This document shows positions 9,439 through 18,501 of a stretch of 64,000 nt of DNA, one piece after another (the first letter of the stretch is position 1; each line of letters starts with the position of its first letter). The notes beneath the pieces are model-generated. The model had not been told where the DNA came from. It ran no database searches and saw only the letters and a program-made list of their open reading frames with translations. Location: the NCBI RefSeq assembly GCF_001628715.1, contig NZ_CP011120.1, positions 1,302,001-1,366,000 on the forward strand, written 5' to 3'. Both the position numbers and the translations under genes were made by a program. This stretch comes from Acetobacter oryzifermentans. Lineage in GTDB: Bacteria; Pseudomonadota; Alphaproteobacteria; Acetobacterales; Acetobacteraceae.

Positions 9439-11130
9439 ATGTCTTATTCCACCCAGCCTGCCCTTTCGGTTGGCCGTTACGCGTATGATGATGTTGATCG
9501 TACGTTTCTTAAGCAGCGTGTTGAGCAGTTTCGGGATCAGGTTCAGCGCCGTATCGCTGGTGAGCTGACCGAAGAAGAGTTCAAACCCCTGCGGTTGATG
9601 AACGGTCTGTACCTTCAGTTGCATGCTTATATGCTGCGTGTGGCCATTCCGTATGGCACGCTCAGTTCTTCCCAGATGCGCGCTTTGGCACATATCGCCA
9701 GAACGTATGACCGGGATTACGGGCACTTTACAACGCGGCAGAATATCCAGTTCAACTGGATCAAGCTGGAAGATACGCCAGATATTCTGAACGTGCTGGC
9801 CGATGCAGAAATGCACGCCATTCAAACAAGTGGTAACTGCATTCGTAACGTTACATCAGACCAGTTTGCTGGTGCTGCGGCGGATGAGGTTCTGGATCCG
9901 CGCGTGCATGCTGAAATCCTGCGCCAGTGGTCCACCCTGCACCCGGAATTTACGTTTCTGCCACGTAAGTTCAAGATTGCCATTTCCGGCAGCAAGCAAG
10001 ATCGTGTTGCCGCGCGCTTTCATGATATCGGCCTGCTGGCCCGCAAGGGTGAAAATGGCCGTGCCGTGTTTGAGGTGTATGTTGGTGGTGGCTTGGGCCG
10101 TACCCCTATTGTGGGTGTAAAGCTACGAGATGACCTGCCAGAAGAAGATCTGATTGCCTATCTGGAAGCCGTGCTGCGTGTTTATAATGAATACGGGCGG
10201 CGCGATAACATGTACAAAGCCCGTATTAAAATACTGGTGCAGGCTTTGGGCGCAGAAGCTTTTCTGGCTAAGGTGAACGCAGAATTTGCAGCTATGGATC
10301 GGGCGCGCTATCGCCTGCCACCAGAAATTGTTGCAGCCATTCAGGCTCGCTTTGGCACGCCGGAGTTTCAGTCAGAAAACGGCGCGGCTGATGCGCTGGC
10401 TGCTCAACAAAAAGCAGATGCGGCATTTGATACATGGGTACGCACCAACACGCATGCCCACAAACAACCGGGCTATGCATGCGTTACTATATCCTGCAAG
10501 CCGGTTGGCGGTATTCCGGGGGATGTTACATCCGCCCAGATGGATCTGCTTGCTGATCTGGCAGATAAATACAGCTTTGGCGAACTGCGCATTACGCATT
10601 TGCAAAACGTGGTGTTGGGGCATGTGCGGCAGGATGCGCTGCATGAGCTGTGGCAGATTCTTAAAGCAAATGGGCTAGGCACGGCCAATATCGAGATGGT
10701 GACAGATATTATTGCCTGCCCCGGTCTGGATTATTGCGCGTTGGCTAATGCCCGTTCCATTCCCATTGCACAAAAGCTGAGCGAACGCTTTGGCGATGCC
10801 ACACTCCAGCAGGAAATTGGTAGCCTACGGCTGAATATCTCTGGCTGCATCAATGCTTGTGGGCATCATCATGCAGGCCATATTGGTATTCTGGGTGTTG
10901 ATAAACGGGGTGAGGAAGCGTTCCAGATCACTCTGGGCGGCAGCGCGATGGAAGATGCCTCGGTTGGGCAGATTCTGGGGTCTGCACTTTCTGAAGATGA
11001 AACGGTTGATGCTGTGGCGCGCATCATAGATACATATCTGGCCCAGCGTGATGCCGGAGAACGGTTTATTGATACGTGCCGCCGCCTTGGCACAGCCCCC
11101 TTCAAGGATGCAGCTTATGCCCCTGTTTGA
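9439..11130 (+). CDS. cysI: Sulfite reductase hemoprotein (nitrite/sulfite reductase family)
   Basis: Six-electron reduction of sulfite to sulfide at a siroheme-[4Fe-4S] centre. Cluster cysteines are seen as C-x5-C (C427, C433) and C-x3-C (C470, C474, GCINACGHHH). The family's THLQNVVLG and NIQFNWIKL segments are also present. The 563-residue length fits. No flavoprotein partner (cysJ) lies nearby, so the electron donor may be a ferredoxin or an unlinked reductase (inference). The gene is flanked by DUF2849 and DUF934 genes and overlaps the latter. Nitrite reduction is a less likely alternative given the cys context. Confidence 0.93.
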   Translation: MSYSTQPALSVGRYAYDDVDRTFLKQRVEQFRDQVQRRIAGELTEEEFKPLRLMNGLYLQLHAYMLRVAIPYGTLSSSQMRALAHIARTYDRDYGHFTTRQNIQFNWIKLEDTPDILNVLADAEMHAIQTSGNCIRNVTSDQFAGAAADEVLDPRVHAEILRQWSTLHPEFTFLPRKFKIAISGSKQDRVAARFHDIGLLARKGENGRAVFEVYVGGGLGRTPIVGVKLRDDLPEEDLIAYLEAVLRVYNEYGRRDNMYKARIKILVQALGAEAFLAKVNAEFAAMDRARYRLPPEIVAAIQARFGTPEFQSENGAADALAAQQKADAAFDTWVRTNTHAHKQPGYACVTISCKPVGGIPGDVTSAQMDLLADLADKYSFGELRITHLQNVVLGHVRQDALHELWQILKANGLGTANIEMVTDIIACPGLDYCALANARSIPIAQKLSERFGDATLQQEIGSLRLNISGCINACGHHHAGHIGILGVDKRGEEAFQITLGGSAMEDASVGQILGSALSEDETVDAVARIIDTYLAQRDAGERFIDTCRRLGTAPFKDAAYAPV

Positions 11131-11605
11131 AAACGGCCAGATTATTGAAGACACATGGCTGATTGCACAGGATGCTCAGCCTTTGCCGGAAGGTGATGTG
11201 CTAGTGCCGTTGGCGCGTTTGGCTGAAGGGCTGGGCCGTAATGGCAATGGACGTTTGGGCGTTTTGCTCAAACAGGATGAGCAGGTGGAAAACCTTAAAA
11301 CTGCCCTGCCCCGGCTTGATGTTGTGTGCCTCACATTCCCCATTTTCCGGGATGGTCGGGCATTTACGCAGGCACGTACCCTGCGTGAACACCTGCACTA
11401 TGCTGGCAAAATCCGTGTAACTGGGCATTTCCTGCCTGATCAATACGAGTTTTTGCTGCGTTGCGGGGTTGATCAGGTGGTTATTCCTGAAGGCAGCAAA
11501 CTTGATGTGTGGGAAAAAGCACATCATCGCTTTACCATCGCCTATCAGCCTTCTGTGTTGACCGAAAAGCCGGAAGGTTTTGCGTTCAGGAGATTTCTCT
11601 CCTAA
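11117..11605 (+). CDS. DUF934 protein coupled to sulfite reductase
   Basis: A 162-residue DUF934 protein, recognised by LPEGDVLVPLARL near the start, a central LTFPIFRDGRAFTQARTLRE block and a C-terminal DQYEFLLRCGVDQV segment. The family is repeatedly found next to cysI and is annotated as probably involved in sulfite reduction; its mechanism is not known. ATG 11117 lies inside the last codons of cysI with AAGGA eight bases upstream (another ATG at 11108), indicating translational coupling. The gene ends the DUF2849-cysI-DUF934 unit. Confidence 0.82.
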   Translation: MPLFENGQIIEDTWLIAQDAQPLPEGDVLVPLARLAEGLGRNGNGRLGVLLKQDEQVENLKTALPRLDVVCLTFPIFRDGRAFTQARTLREHLHYAGKIRVTGHFLPDQYEFLLRCGVDQVVIPEGSKLDVWEKAHHRFTIAYQPSVLTEKPEGFAFRRFLS

Positions 11606-11620
11606 TCAGGCTGCGTGATT

Positions 11621-13645
11621 ATGCTGCGCACCCTGAAAACAGACTGTAAAATATTGGCCCGCAAGGCTGGCGTATGGAGTTTACGCCAGTACTTGGGATT
11701 TGCACTTAAAACCACGCGCTGGACGTTTCGGGTAAACGAACAGGCGTGGCCGCTGTTAACCAGCCAGAATGGGCAAACAGCAGTCGTAGCTTTCTGGCAC
11801 GAAATACTGCCCCTTACGCCAGCTTTATGGTGGTGGGCCGAGCCTCAGAACCCTCATATCCGCCTGCGTGTGCTGATAAGCCGCAACCGTGATGGCCGCA
11901 TGATTGCAGATGTGGTGGCTCCGTGGCGTATTTGGTCCATTGCCGGATCATCAGATTCCAAAGGAAAAAACAAAGGTGGTGCTGCGGCGCTTAGGCGGAT
12001 GCGTGCAAGCTTGCGCAATGCCACCCTTGTTGCCATCACGCCGGATGGGCCGCGTGGCCCACGCAGGCAGGCACAGCAAGGTACACTGGCTCTTGCCAAG
12101 CTGGCGGGTAAACCCATTGTGCTGGTGGGCGCAACATGCACCGGCATACGGCTGAAAACATGGGATCGGATGATTTTTCCGCTGCCTTTTGGTCATGGCA
12201 CTATGGCATGTGCTCCACCCATAGATATGCGGCGGCATAATCAGGAAGAAAACAGCAGCAGCGAAACTTTTACCCAACAGTTGGAACACGCGCTGGATAA
12301 TATGATGCACCTAGCGCAACAGCCTTCCAACATGTCTTCTCCCGCAGGTTATTCGCAAGAAAAAGTAGCCCTTAGCCCACTTTCTCTTATGCCTTCGCGC
12401 GTGTGGCAGGTGGCAGCCTCTGTCCTTTCTCCCGCTTTGCCCTTTTTTCTGAGATGGCGGCAAACCAAAGGAAAAGAAATTCCAGCCCGTGTACGGGAAA
12501 AAATGGGTTTTTCTTCACTGCCTCGGTGCAGCGGAAATCTGGTTTGGTTCCATGCCGCCAGTGTGGGAGAAACCGTTTCCATCCTGCCGCTTGTTGCCGC
12601 GTGTTTGGCGCAAAAAGCTGATCTTCAGGTATTGGTCACAACAGGCACGGTAACGGCTGCACGTTTATTGGCACAGCGCGTTGTAAATCCGCGCGTTGTA
12701 CACCAGTTTATGCCCTTGGATGTGCCGCGTTGGGGCAGACGCTTTTTAGATTACTGGCAGCCAAAAGCCGCTGTTTTTACAGAAAGCGAATTGTGGCCCA
12801 ACATGCTGGGGCTATGCCATACGCGTAATGTTCCTGTCATGCTGGTTAATGGCCGCATGTCTGCATCTTCCTTTAAAGGATGGCAGCGTATGGGGGGAGT
12901 GGCACGGCGCATGTTGGAGCGTTTTGCGTGGGTTTCTGCCCGCTCTGATGAAGATGCACAGCGGCTGCAGCAACTGGGTGCCACCAAGCTGCTTGAAACG
13001 GGAGACCTAAAAACAGCCGCCCCGCCCTTGCCAGTAGATAAAGCCGAACTGGCACGTCTGAAAGAATGTTTGGCAGGACGCAGAATTTTGGCTGCGGTTT
13101 CCACGCATCCAGGTGAAGAGCAGCAGATTGCGCAGGCAGCCAAGCTTATCCGGCGTGATTACCCGGATGTGTTGGTGCTGGTTATTCCACGCCACCCAGA
13201 GCGTGGGGCAGACTTAAGCGTAATGCTGGGGTATGTGCCACGCCGTGGGGCTGGCCAGATTCCGACAGAAGATGATCTGCTTTGGGTGTGTGATACGTTG
13301 GGTGAGTTAGGGCTATTTTTCCGTTTGGCGCCCTGTGTGTTTATTGGCAACAGCCTGCCCGGCGTGCTGGGCGGCGGCGGTGGGCATAATCCGTTCGAGC
13401 CCGCTCGGCTGGGGTGTGCCATTGCATCTGGCCCATTGGTGCAGAACTTTACAGATGCCTTCCAGCACATGGCGGCAGGCGTTACGATTGTAAGCAACGC
13501 GCAGGAGCTGGCGGTATGGGCGCGGGACATGTTCGCAAACCCTTTCAAGCGCCAACAACTGGGTGAGAATGTGCAGCACATTGCGACAGCCAACGCAGAT
13601 CTGCCGGAACGTCTGGCCAAGCATATTCTAGCGCAAATATGGTAA
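11621..13645 (+). CDS. waaA: Fusion: DUF374 acyltransferase-like domain + Kdo transferase
   Basis: A 674-residue two-domain protein. Residues ~1-235 form a DUF374/LPLAT-like domain (FWHEILPL, LISRNRDGRMIADV, ITPDGPRGPRRQAQ, IVLVGA). After a serine-rich linker, residues ~250-674 form 3-deoxy-D-manno-octulosonic acid transferase, with VREKMGF carrying the catalytic Glu, FHAASVGETVSILPLV, FTESELWPN, VIPRHPERG and GGGGHNPFEPARLG. WaaA adds Kdo to lipid IVA at the inner membrane. The two parts are separate genes in many bacteria. I see one uninterrupted frame and no internal stop. GTG 11615 is an alternative start. Its end overlaps the start of lpxK. Confidence 0.9.
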   Translation: MLRTLKTDCKILARKAGVWSLRQYLGFALKTTRWTFRVNEQAWPLLTSQNGQTAVVAFWHEILPLTPALWWWAEPQNPHIRLRVLISRNRDGRMIADVVAPWRIWSIAGSSDSKGKNKGGAAALRRMRASLRNATLVAITPDGPRGPRRQAQQGTLALAKLAGKPIVLVGATCTGIRLKTWDRMIFPLPFGHGTMACAPPIDMRRHNQEENSSSETFTQQLEHALDNMMHLAQQPSNMSSPAGYSQEKVALSPLSLMPSRVWQVAASVLSPALPFFLRWRQTKGKEIPARVREKMGFSSLPRCSGNLVWFHAASVGETVSILPLVAACLAQKADLQVLVTTGTVTAARLLAQRVVNPRVVHQFMPLDVPRWGRRFLDYWQPKAAVFTESELWPNMLGLCHTRNVPVMLVNGRMSASSFKGWQRMGGVARRMLERFAWVSARSDEDAQRLQQLGATKLLETGDLKTAAPPLPVDKAELARLKECLAGRRILAAVSTHPGEEQQIAQAAKLIRRDYPDVLVLVIPRHPERGADLSVMLGYVPRRGAGQIPTEDDLLWVCDTLGELGLFFRLAPCVFIGNSLPGVLGGGGGHNPFEPARLGCAIASGPLVQNFTDAFQHMAAGVTIVSNAQELAVWARDMFANPFKRQQLGENVQHIATANADLPERLAKHILAQIW

Positions 13646-14634
13646 AGCTGCGCGCTCCCGCGTTTTGGAGCCAGCCTTCTGCAAAAATAAGGCCGCTTCT
13701 GTTATCTCCATTTGCGGGCATTGTAGCGGCAATAACGGCACGCAAGCAGCACCAGCAGGGCTGGACTGCTCCGGTGCCCGTGCTGTGCTGCGGAAATATT
13801 TCTGTAGGTGGCGCAGGCAAAACCACAGTTGTATTGGATTTAGCTGCCCGCCTGCTCCGTCGTGGTAAAAAGCCCCACATTCTCACGCGAGGATATGGCG
13901 GACGCCTACGCACAACAACACAAGTAAACCCGGCACAACACACCGCGCAGGATGTGGGGGATGAACCCTTGCTGCTGGCACAGCTTTGCCCTGTATGGGT
14001 TGGCGCAGATCGTGCGGCTTCTGCCCGTATGGCTGTGGCTCATGGCGCAGATTGCTTGTTGATGGATGATGGGTTTCAAAATCCATCCCTCTACAAAAAT
14101 CTGTCCTTGCTGGTGGTGGATGGTGGCGTAGGCTTGGGCAATGGTTACGTATTGCCCGCCGGCCCGTTAAGAGAGCAGCCAGCGCAGGCTTTTGCGCGTG
14201 CACAGGCCACAGTTTTGATCGAGCCAGATAAAACAGGATTTCTGGCGCGGTTCGGGCACGTGGCGCCACATGTTATGCAGGCAGAACTTCAACAGTCCGA
14301 TAATGTCAGCGCGTTACAAGGGCAGCGTTGCGTAGCTTTTGCGGGGCTGGGGCGGCCAGAAAAATTTTTTGAAGGGCTTAAAAACTGCAATATCACATTA
14401 GCGCAGACCGTAGCCTTTCCTGATCATTATTTTTATAAACAAAAAGATTTAAAGCGTCTGGCAGATATGGCTGTTTCTCTGCAGGCGTGTTTGGTGACAA
14501 CCCCCAAGGATGCCGTGCGTTTGCCTGAATATTTCCGTCAGAAAGTACTTATCGTAGGGGTGGATCTGGTGTGGCAGAACCCAGCCGCGCCTGAGGACTT
14601 GCTGAACCAGTTTTTGAATGGATCAGCAGGATGA
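13639..14634 (+). CDS. lpxK: Tetraacyldisaccharide 4'-kinase
   Basis: Phosphorylates the 4' position of the lipid A disaccharide at the inner membrane. It has the LpxK Walker A-like loop GNISVGGAGKT near residues 53-63, the ILTRGYGG motif, and MDDGFQNPSL, where Asp acts with the substrate. The length of 331 is typical. The ATG lies inside the last codons of the waaA fusion, and its TGA overlaps the lpxL ATG, so waaA-lpxK-lpxL is a tightly coupled lipid A unit. Confidence 0.95.
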   Translation: MVKLRAPAFWSQPSAKIRPLLLSPFAGIVAAITARKQHQQGWTAPVPVLCCGNISVGGAGKTTVVLDLAARLLRRGKKPHILTRGYGGRLRTTTQVNPAQHTAQDVGDEPLLLAQLCPVWVGADRAASARMAVAHGADCLLMDDGFQNPSLYKNLSLLVVDGGVGLGNGYVLPAGPLREQPAQAFARAQATVLIEPDKTGFLARFGHVAPHVMQAELQQSDNVSALQGQRCVAFAGLGRPEKFFEGLKNCNITLAQTVAFPDHYFYKQKDLKRLADMAVSLQACLVTTPKDAVRLPEYFRQKVLIVGVDLVWQNPAAPEDLLNQFLNGSAG

Positions 14635-15554
14635 GCAGCAAAGCCCTTACAGCCACTTTGATGCAGGCAGAAGCTCTTCTTGCAAGCGGTCTGCTAAAGT
14701 TTCTTACATGGCTTGGCCCTTCTGCTGCTTCCAATGTTGCCGGGCGTGTCTGCCGTTTTATTGGCCCTAAACTGCCGGTTTCTGGGGTGGCATATCGCAA
14801 TCTGGAACTGGCTATGCCAGAGCTAAACCCACAACAGCGGCGCCAGATTGTGCATGGTGTGTGGGAAAATCTCGGCCGCACGGTTGGAGAGCTGCCTCAT
14901 ATAGCAGCCTTGAAGGAAAACACGCGCTCTGGCCCCGGTTTTGAGGTTAAGGGTGCAGAATATCTGGAAGAACAGGCCCGCAAAGGTGGATCTGTTCTGT
15001 TTGTGTCTGGCCATATCGGAAATTGGGAAATGCTGCCCCCCGGTGTTGCACGGCATGGCACACCTTTTGCCTCTTTTTACCGCGCAGCGGGCAACCCGCT
15101 AATAGATGGCATGATCCGCCGGTTGCGTGATAAAGCCATGGGCAACACGCCTGTGCCGCTATTTGCCAAAGGTGCCAAAGGCGCGCGGGAGGCGCTTTCC
15201 TACGTCTCCAAGGGTGGCAGGCTGGGTATGCTGGTTGACCAGAAAATGAATGATGGCATTGAGGTCTCATTCTTCGGCCACCCCGCAATGACAGCCCCTG
15301 CCCTTGCCGCTATGGCGCTACGTTATCGCTGCCCTGTTATTCCCGGCTATGTAGAGCGCCTTGGCCCAGCCCGGTTGCGTATTGTGGTTGAGCCACCGTT
15401 GGACCTGCCAGATACGGGAGACCGCAAGCAGGATCTGCACATATTAGCGCAGATGATTAATGATCGCCTTGAAACATGGATAAGGCGCAAGCCAGAAAGC
15501 TGGCTGTGGTTACACCGGCGTTGGCCCAAGGATCTTTATAAGCGCAAAGCCTAG
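14631..15554 (+). CDS. lpxL: Lipid A biosynthesis lauroyl/myristoyl acyltransferase
   Basis: Late acyltransferase that adds a secondary acyl chain to Kdo-lipid A. The catalytic HX4E motif is seen as SGHIGNWE. A G.MVDQ-like block (GMLVDQKMND) and a PVIPGYVER segment match the LpxL/HtrB family, 307 residues. The N-terminal ~25 residues are hydrophobic and likely anchor it to the inner membrane. It overlaps lpxK by four bases (ATGA). Which acyl chain is transferred cannot be read from sequence. Confidence 0.9.
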   Translation: MSSKALTATLMQAEALLASGLLKFLTWLGPSAASNVAGRVCRFIGPKLPVSGVAYRNLELAMPELNPQQRRQIVHGVWENLGRTVGELPHIAALKENTRSGPGFEVKGAEYLEEQARKGGSVLFVSGHIGNWEMLPPGVARHGTPFASFYRAAGNPLIDGMIRRLRDKAMGNTPVPLFAKGAKGAREALSYVSKGGRLGMLVDQKMNDGIEVSFFGHPAMTAPALAAMALRYRCPVIPGYVERLGPARLRIVVEPPLDLPDTGDRKQDLHILAQMINDRLETWIRRKPESWLWLHRRWPKDLYKRKA

Positions 15555-15677
15555 TTTTTTGGGCATGTGCATGCAAGGCATAGGCCGAATGCAGGCCTGC
15601 GCGCTCGTCTTGCTGCCTGTAAAGGCGTATGATGTGTTCAGCCTTTAATGCCTTATTTTATCAGGAGTTACAGCAAT

Positions 15678-16475
15678 ATGTCTTCACCCAGCCCTGCCCT
15701 TGCCACACGTTTGGAAGCCGCGCGGGCTGTGGTGCATGATGCCGCACAGATGGCCATGGCTATGCGTCCGCCACCGGGTGGGCCGCAGGCATCGCAAAAA
15801 TCTGCACAGGACTGGCTGACAGAAACAGACGGTGCAGTAGAAGCCTTTATTGCCAACCGCATGAAAGCGCTTTTCCCCGATGATGGCTTCCAGGGGGAAG
15901 AAGGCGGCGTGGCACGCACAGGCAGCCTGCGCTGGGTGGTGGACCCTATTGATGGCACATCCAACTATGCACGCGGTCGCTGTCGGTGGTGTATTTCTCT
16001 TGGCTTGCTGGATGGAGATGAACCCGTTGCGGGTGTGATTGATGCCCCCGCTTTGGGCGAAGTTTATACTGCCCTGCGTGGATATGGCGCGTTTTTGAAT
16101 GGCAAGCGCATTCAGGCTTCTCCGGTGAAGGATCCTGCCAGTTCCATGATTGAAATGGGCTGGAGCAACAGAGTGCCCAAACCTGTGTTTATGGAAAAAA
16201 TGGATGCCATTATGGCAATGGGCACCATGCCGCGTTCTGGCGGATGTGGTGCGCTGGCGCTGGCTGACGTGGCAAGCGGGCGGCTGGATGGCTATATTGA
16301 AATCGTTATTAACCTGTGGGATGTGGCTGCCGCCCTGCCCTTGCTGGCAGAAGCTGGCGCACGAGTTTCACCTTTTCTGCAGGAAGGCGGGCTGACAGGG
16401 CCAGCTACAATTATGGCAGCAAACCCGCATATTGCGCAGGCTTTTTCCGAGGCCGTGTCCATTCCGCTGGCATAA
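15678..16475 (+). CDS. Inositol-monophosphatase-family phosphatase
   Basis: Metal-dependent phosphatase of 265 residues with the three family motifs: FQGEEGG (metal-binding Glu pair), WVVDPIDGTSNYARG, and the C-terminal INLWDVAAALPLLAEAGA. ATG 15678 has AGGAG ten bases upstream and is preferred over the first frame opening at 15648. Family members dephosphorylate inositol phosphates, histidinol phosphate or PAP, and the substrate cannot be decided here. A second member lies at 31.5 kb. If this one hydrolyses PAP it would complement the PAPS-making CysC, but that is speculation. Confidence 0.85.
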   Translation: MSSPSPALATRLEAARAVVHDAAQMAMAMRPPPGGPQASQKSAQDWLTETDGAVEAFIANRMKALFPDDGFQGEEGGVARTGSLRWVVDPIDGTSNYARGRCRWCISLGLLDGDEPVAGVIDAPALGEVYTALRGYGAFLNGKRIQASPVKDPASSMIEMGWSNRVPKPVFMEKMDAIMAMGTMPRSGGCGALALADVASGRLDGYIEIVINLWDVAAALPLLAEAGARVSPFLQEGGLTGPATIMAANPHIAQAFSEAVSIPLA

Positions 16476-16566
16476 ATGAAAAACATGCACGCAGGGCCTT
16501 TCTGCGGCCACAAAAGCGTGCTTTCTAGCAGATCATATTTACCGGCTTATTGTGGAGAATTCCGGC

Positions 16567-17412
16567 ATGCGTCTGGTTACTCATCTTTCTTCTGCTTCTT
16601 TGGCTTTGGCTGCAGCGTTTTCTCTGTGTGTTGCAGCGCCGGCTCAGGCGGCTGATAAGCCGCAGGCACTGGTTGATAAGGCAGCCCTGAGCGTGCAGGA
16701 TGTTTTTGTAGGCGCAACCAGCCGAAGTCCGATGGTAACCAATCTGGCTAAAGCGCGTGCTGTCATGGTGTGCCCAGATATGTTCCGCATGTCTATTGCA
16801 TTTGGCGGCGCACATGGTGGCTGCCTGCTGCTGGCGCGTGATGCGCGCGGCTCGTGGTCTGATCCGGCATTTTACACCCTCAGCACCGCATCATTCGGTT
16901 TGCAATTTGGGGTGCAGAGTTCCGAGATCGTTTTCTTTGTCATGACAGATCGCGGCTTGCAGGCTCTGCTGGATAGCCAGTTCCAGTTTTCTTCCAATGC
17001 TGGAGCTTCTTTTGCCAGCATGAGCACGGCAGTTGCTAAAGGGAATGCGGGTGCACGCAACACGGATATTCTGATTGCCCAGAAATCTCAGGGTGTATTT
17101 GCCGGTGCTTCTCTGGGAGGCAGCAAGCTGACAGTGAACAGTGATGCTAACCGTGAATACTACAAGCAGAGTGTTGGGCCGGAAGATATTGTGGTGAGCA
17201 TGCGTGTGAATAACCCGGATGCAGACCCCCTGAGGAGTGTGCTGATGCGTTATGCAGCCATGGCAAAAAACGTAAGTGCATCTTCTACATCCTCACGTGT
17301 CTCTAACAGCAACACGGTTTCTCAGAGCGATGCAGATGCTCTTGCCGCAGATACCGTTGGGGCATCTGGTGGCGGTGGCATCAAGCAGGAAAGCCTGAGC
17401 CCGTCTAGATAA
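16567..17412 (+). CDS. Secreted SYLF-domain (YSC84-like) lipid-binding protein
   Basis: A 281-residue protein with a clear signal peptide (MRLVTHLSS... ending AQAADK near residue 29). A SYLF domain follows, with LAKARAVMVCPDM, GGAHGGCLLLARD, a WSDPAFYTLS block, QFGVQSSEIVFFVMTDRGL and AKGNAGARNTDILI. SYLF domains bind phosphoinositides in eukaryotes; bacterial members are periplasmic or surface proteins of uncertain role. The C-terminal 50 residues are Ser/Asn-rich and low-complexity. ATG 16567 is preceded by TGGAG. The gene ends at a hairpin shared with convergent mltG. Confidence 0.87.
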   Translation: MRLVTHLSSASLALAAAFSLCVAAPAQAADKPQALVDKAALSVQDVFVGATSRSPMVTNLAKARAVMVCPDMFRMSIAFGGAHGGCLLLARDARGSWSDPAFYTLSTASFGLQFGVQSSEIVFFVMTDRGLQALLDSQFQFSSNAGASFASMSTAVAKGNAGARNTDILIAQKSQGVFAGASLGGSKLTVNSDANREYYKQSVGPEDIVVSMRVNNPDADPLRSVLMRYAAMAKNVSASSTSSRVSNSNTVSQSDADALAADTVGASGGGGIKQESLSPSR

Positions 17413-17431
17413 GTTTTTTCTAGGTTAAAAA

Positions 17432-17470
17432 TTAAGTGCTTTCTGCCCTTATGGGGTAGAAGGCGCTTAA
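17432..17470. terminator. Hairpin between convergent SYLF gene and mltG
   Basis: An inverted repeat pairs TTAAGTGCTTTCTGCCC (17432-17448) with GGGGTAGAAGGCGCTTAA (17453-17470) with few mismatches and includes the mltG stop codon. Its position between two convergent genes suggests a shared terminator, although no strong T-run follows on either side. Confidence 0.5.
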
Positions 17471-18501
17471 TGCGTATTATGCTGCCGAAAAGCAGAAACA
17501 TTCCGATTATGTTCAGCCAGAGTGGTGGAAAAATTATGTCCACCATTGCCATTGGCCACAAAGAAAAGCGCATCTCCACTGGCAGGATGTGCTGCTGCTT
17601 CTAATGCGGACATGCCGGGTGAGCAGATAGGCCCGGGAGGCAACCCTGTAACAACATATGTATTATATGCGTCTGGCGTAGCAAGATCAGTGCGCGTAAG
17701 TGCGCGGCCCAACGGCGGGTTACCATGTGTTATGGCATAAATCACGGTTGGATCTGTTTGCAATTTCATGCCTTTTTGCAAGCGGTTTAGAAAAACACGT
17801 GCAACCATGGGCCTTTCTGCAGGTAAGGCTGTTTCTTTTTCTATCAGGGATGCCAGAACAAGCAGAAGCTGTGGGGATGGTATCATGCCATCAAGGGCTG
17901 GATCATGCTTTTGCCAGACAGTATCTAGCGCCGTTTGCATGGCGTTTTGCGCACGTTTTACAATATCCGCACGTTCGCTATTCCGCAGGTAATTATAGGT
18001 TTGCGGTAATGTGCTGCCTTCTGTGGGCAAGGGTGTTTCGCCCTCTAAAAAAGGAGCAGAGGCAATAACAGCTTGGATCTGATGGGCAGAAAGCCCTTCA
18101 GGAATGGTCAGCTTATGTAAAACAGGTTTACCATGCCGCAGAATAAACAGCACATCCTGCATGGAAACATGCTGCGGAAAATGCAGTTCTGCCGCGTGTA
18201 GCTGGCCGCTTTTACGTGTAAGAGAAATGGCCGTGACAAACAGCTTATCTGTGAACCAGCCAGATGGCAGCACCTGCGCGTGTTGCAGTGCATTTAAGGT
18301 GCTGGCGTAACCACCGTGTGGCACAACAACATCCGTAGCTTCTGGCAAAAACCCCGGTTTTATATAGCTATACCATGCAAAAAAACCTGTTCCTCCCCCT
18401 GCTAATGCAGAAAGAAGAAACAGGCCCCCTAGCCATTTCAGGGCAGCACGACCTTTTTTGGTAGGCTGTTTTGCAGGCTTTCTTTTTGGTTTAGACGCCA
18501 C
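17467..18501 (-). CDS. mltG: Endolytic murein transglycosylase MltG
   Basis: Inner-membrane enzyme that cleaves nascent glycan strands and so helps set their length. The 344-residue product has a lysine-rich cytoplasmic N-terminus, one membrane segment near residues 24-45 (LGGLFLLSALAGGGTGFFAW) and a YceG/MltG domain with LASLIEKETALPAERPMVARVFLNRL, where the Glu is catalytic, followed by QTDPTVIYA and NTYVVTGLPPGPI. The start is GTG 18501 or TTG 18507, both inside the end of fabF, so it is translated coupled to fabF at the end of the fab cluster. Confidence 0.93.
   Translation of the reverse strand: MASKPKRKPAKQPTKKGRAALKWLGGLFLLSALAGGGTGFFAWYSYIKPGFLPEATDVVVPHGGYASTLNALQHAQVLPSGWFTDKLFVTAISLTRKSGQLHAAELHFPQHVSMQDVLFILRHGKPVLHKLTIPEGLSAHQIQAVIASAPFLEGETPLPTEGSTLPQTYNYLRNSERADIVKRAQNAMQTALDTVWQKHDPALDGMIPSPQLLLVLASLIEKETALPAERPMVARVFLNRLQKGMKLQTDPTVIYAITHGNPPLGRALTRTDLATPDAYNTYVVTGLPPGPICSPGMSALEAAAHPASGDALFFVANGNGGHNFSTTLAEHNRNVSAFRQHNTH

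Noticed and set aside
15591..15600. Perfect palindrome GCAGGCCTGC between lpxL and the phosphatase gene
   Set aside because: Ten bases only, no loop and no T-run; short palindromes like this are expected by chance in GC-rich DNA.
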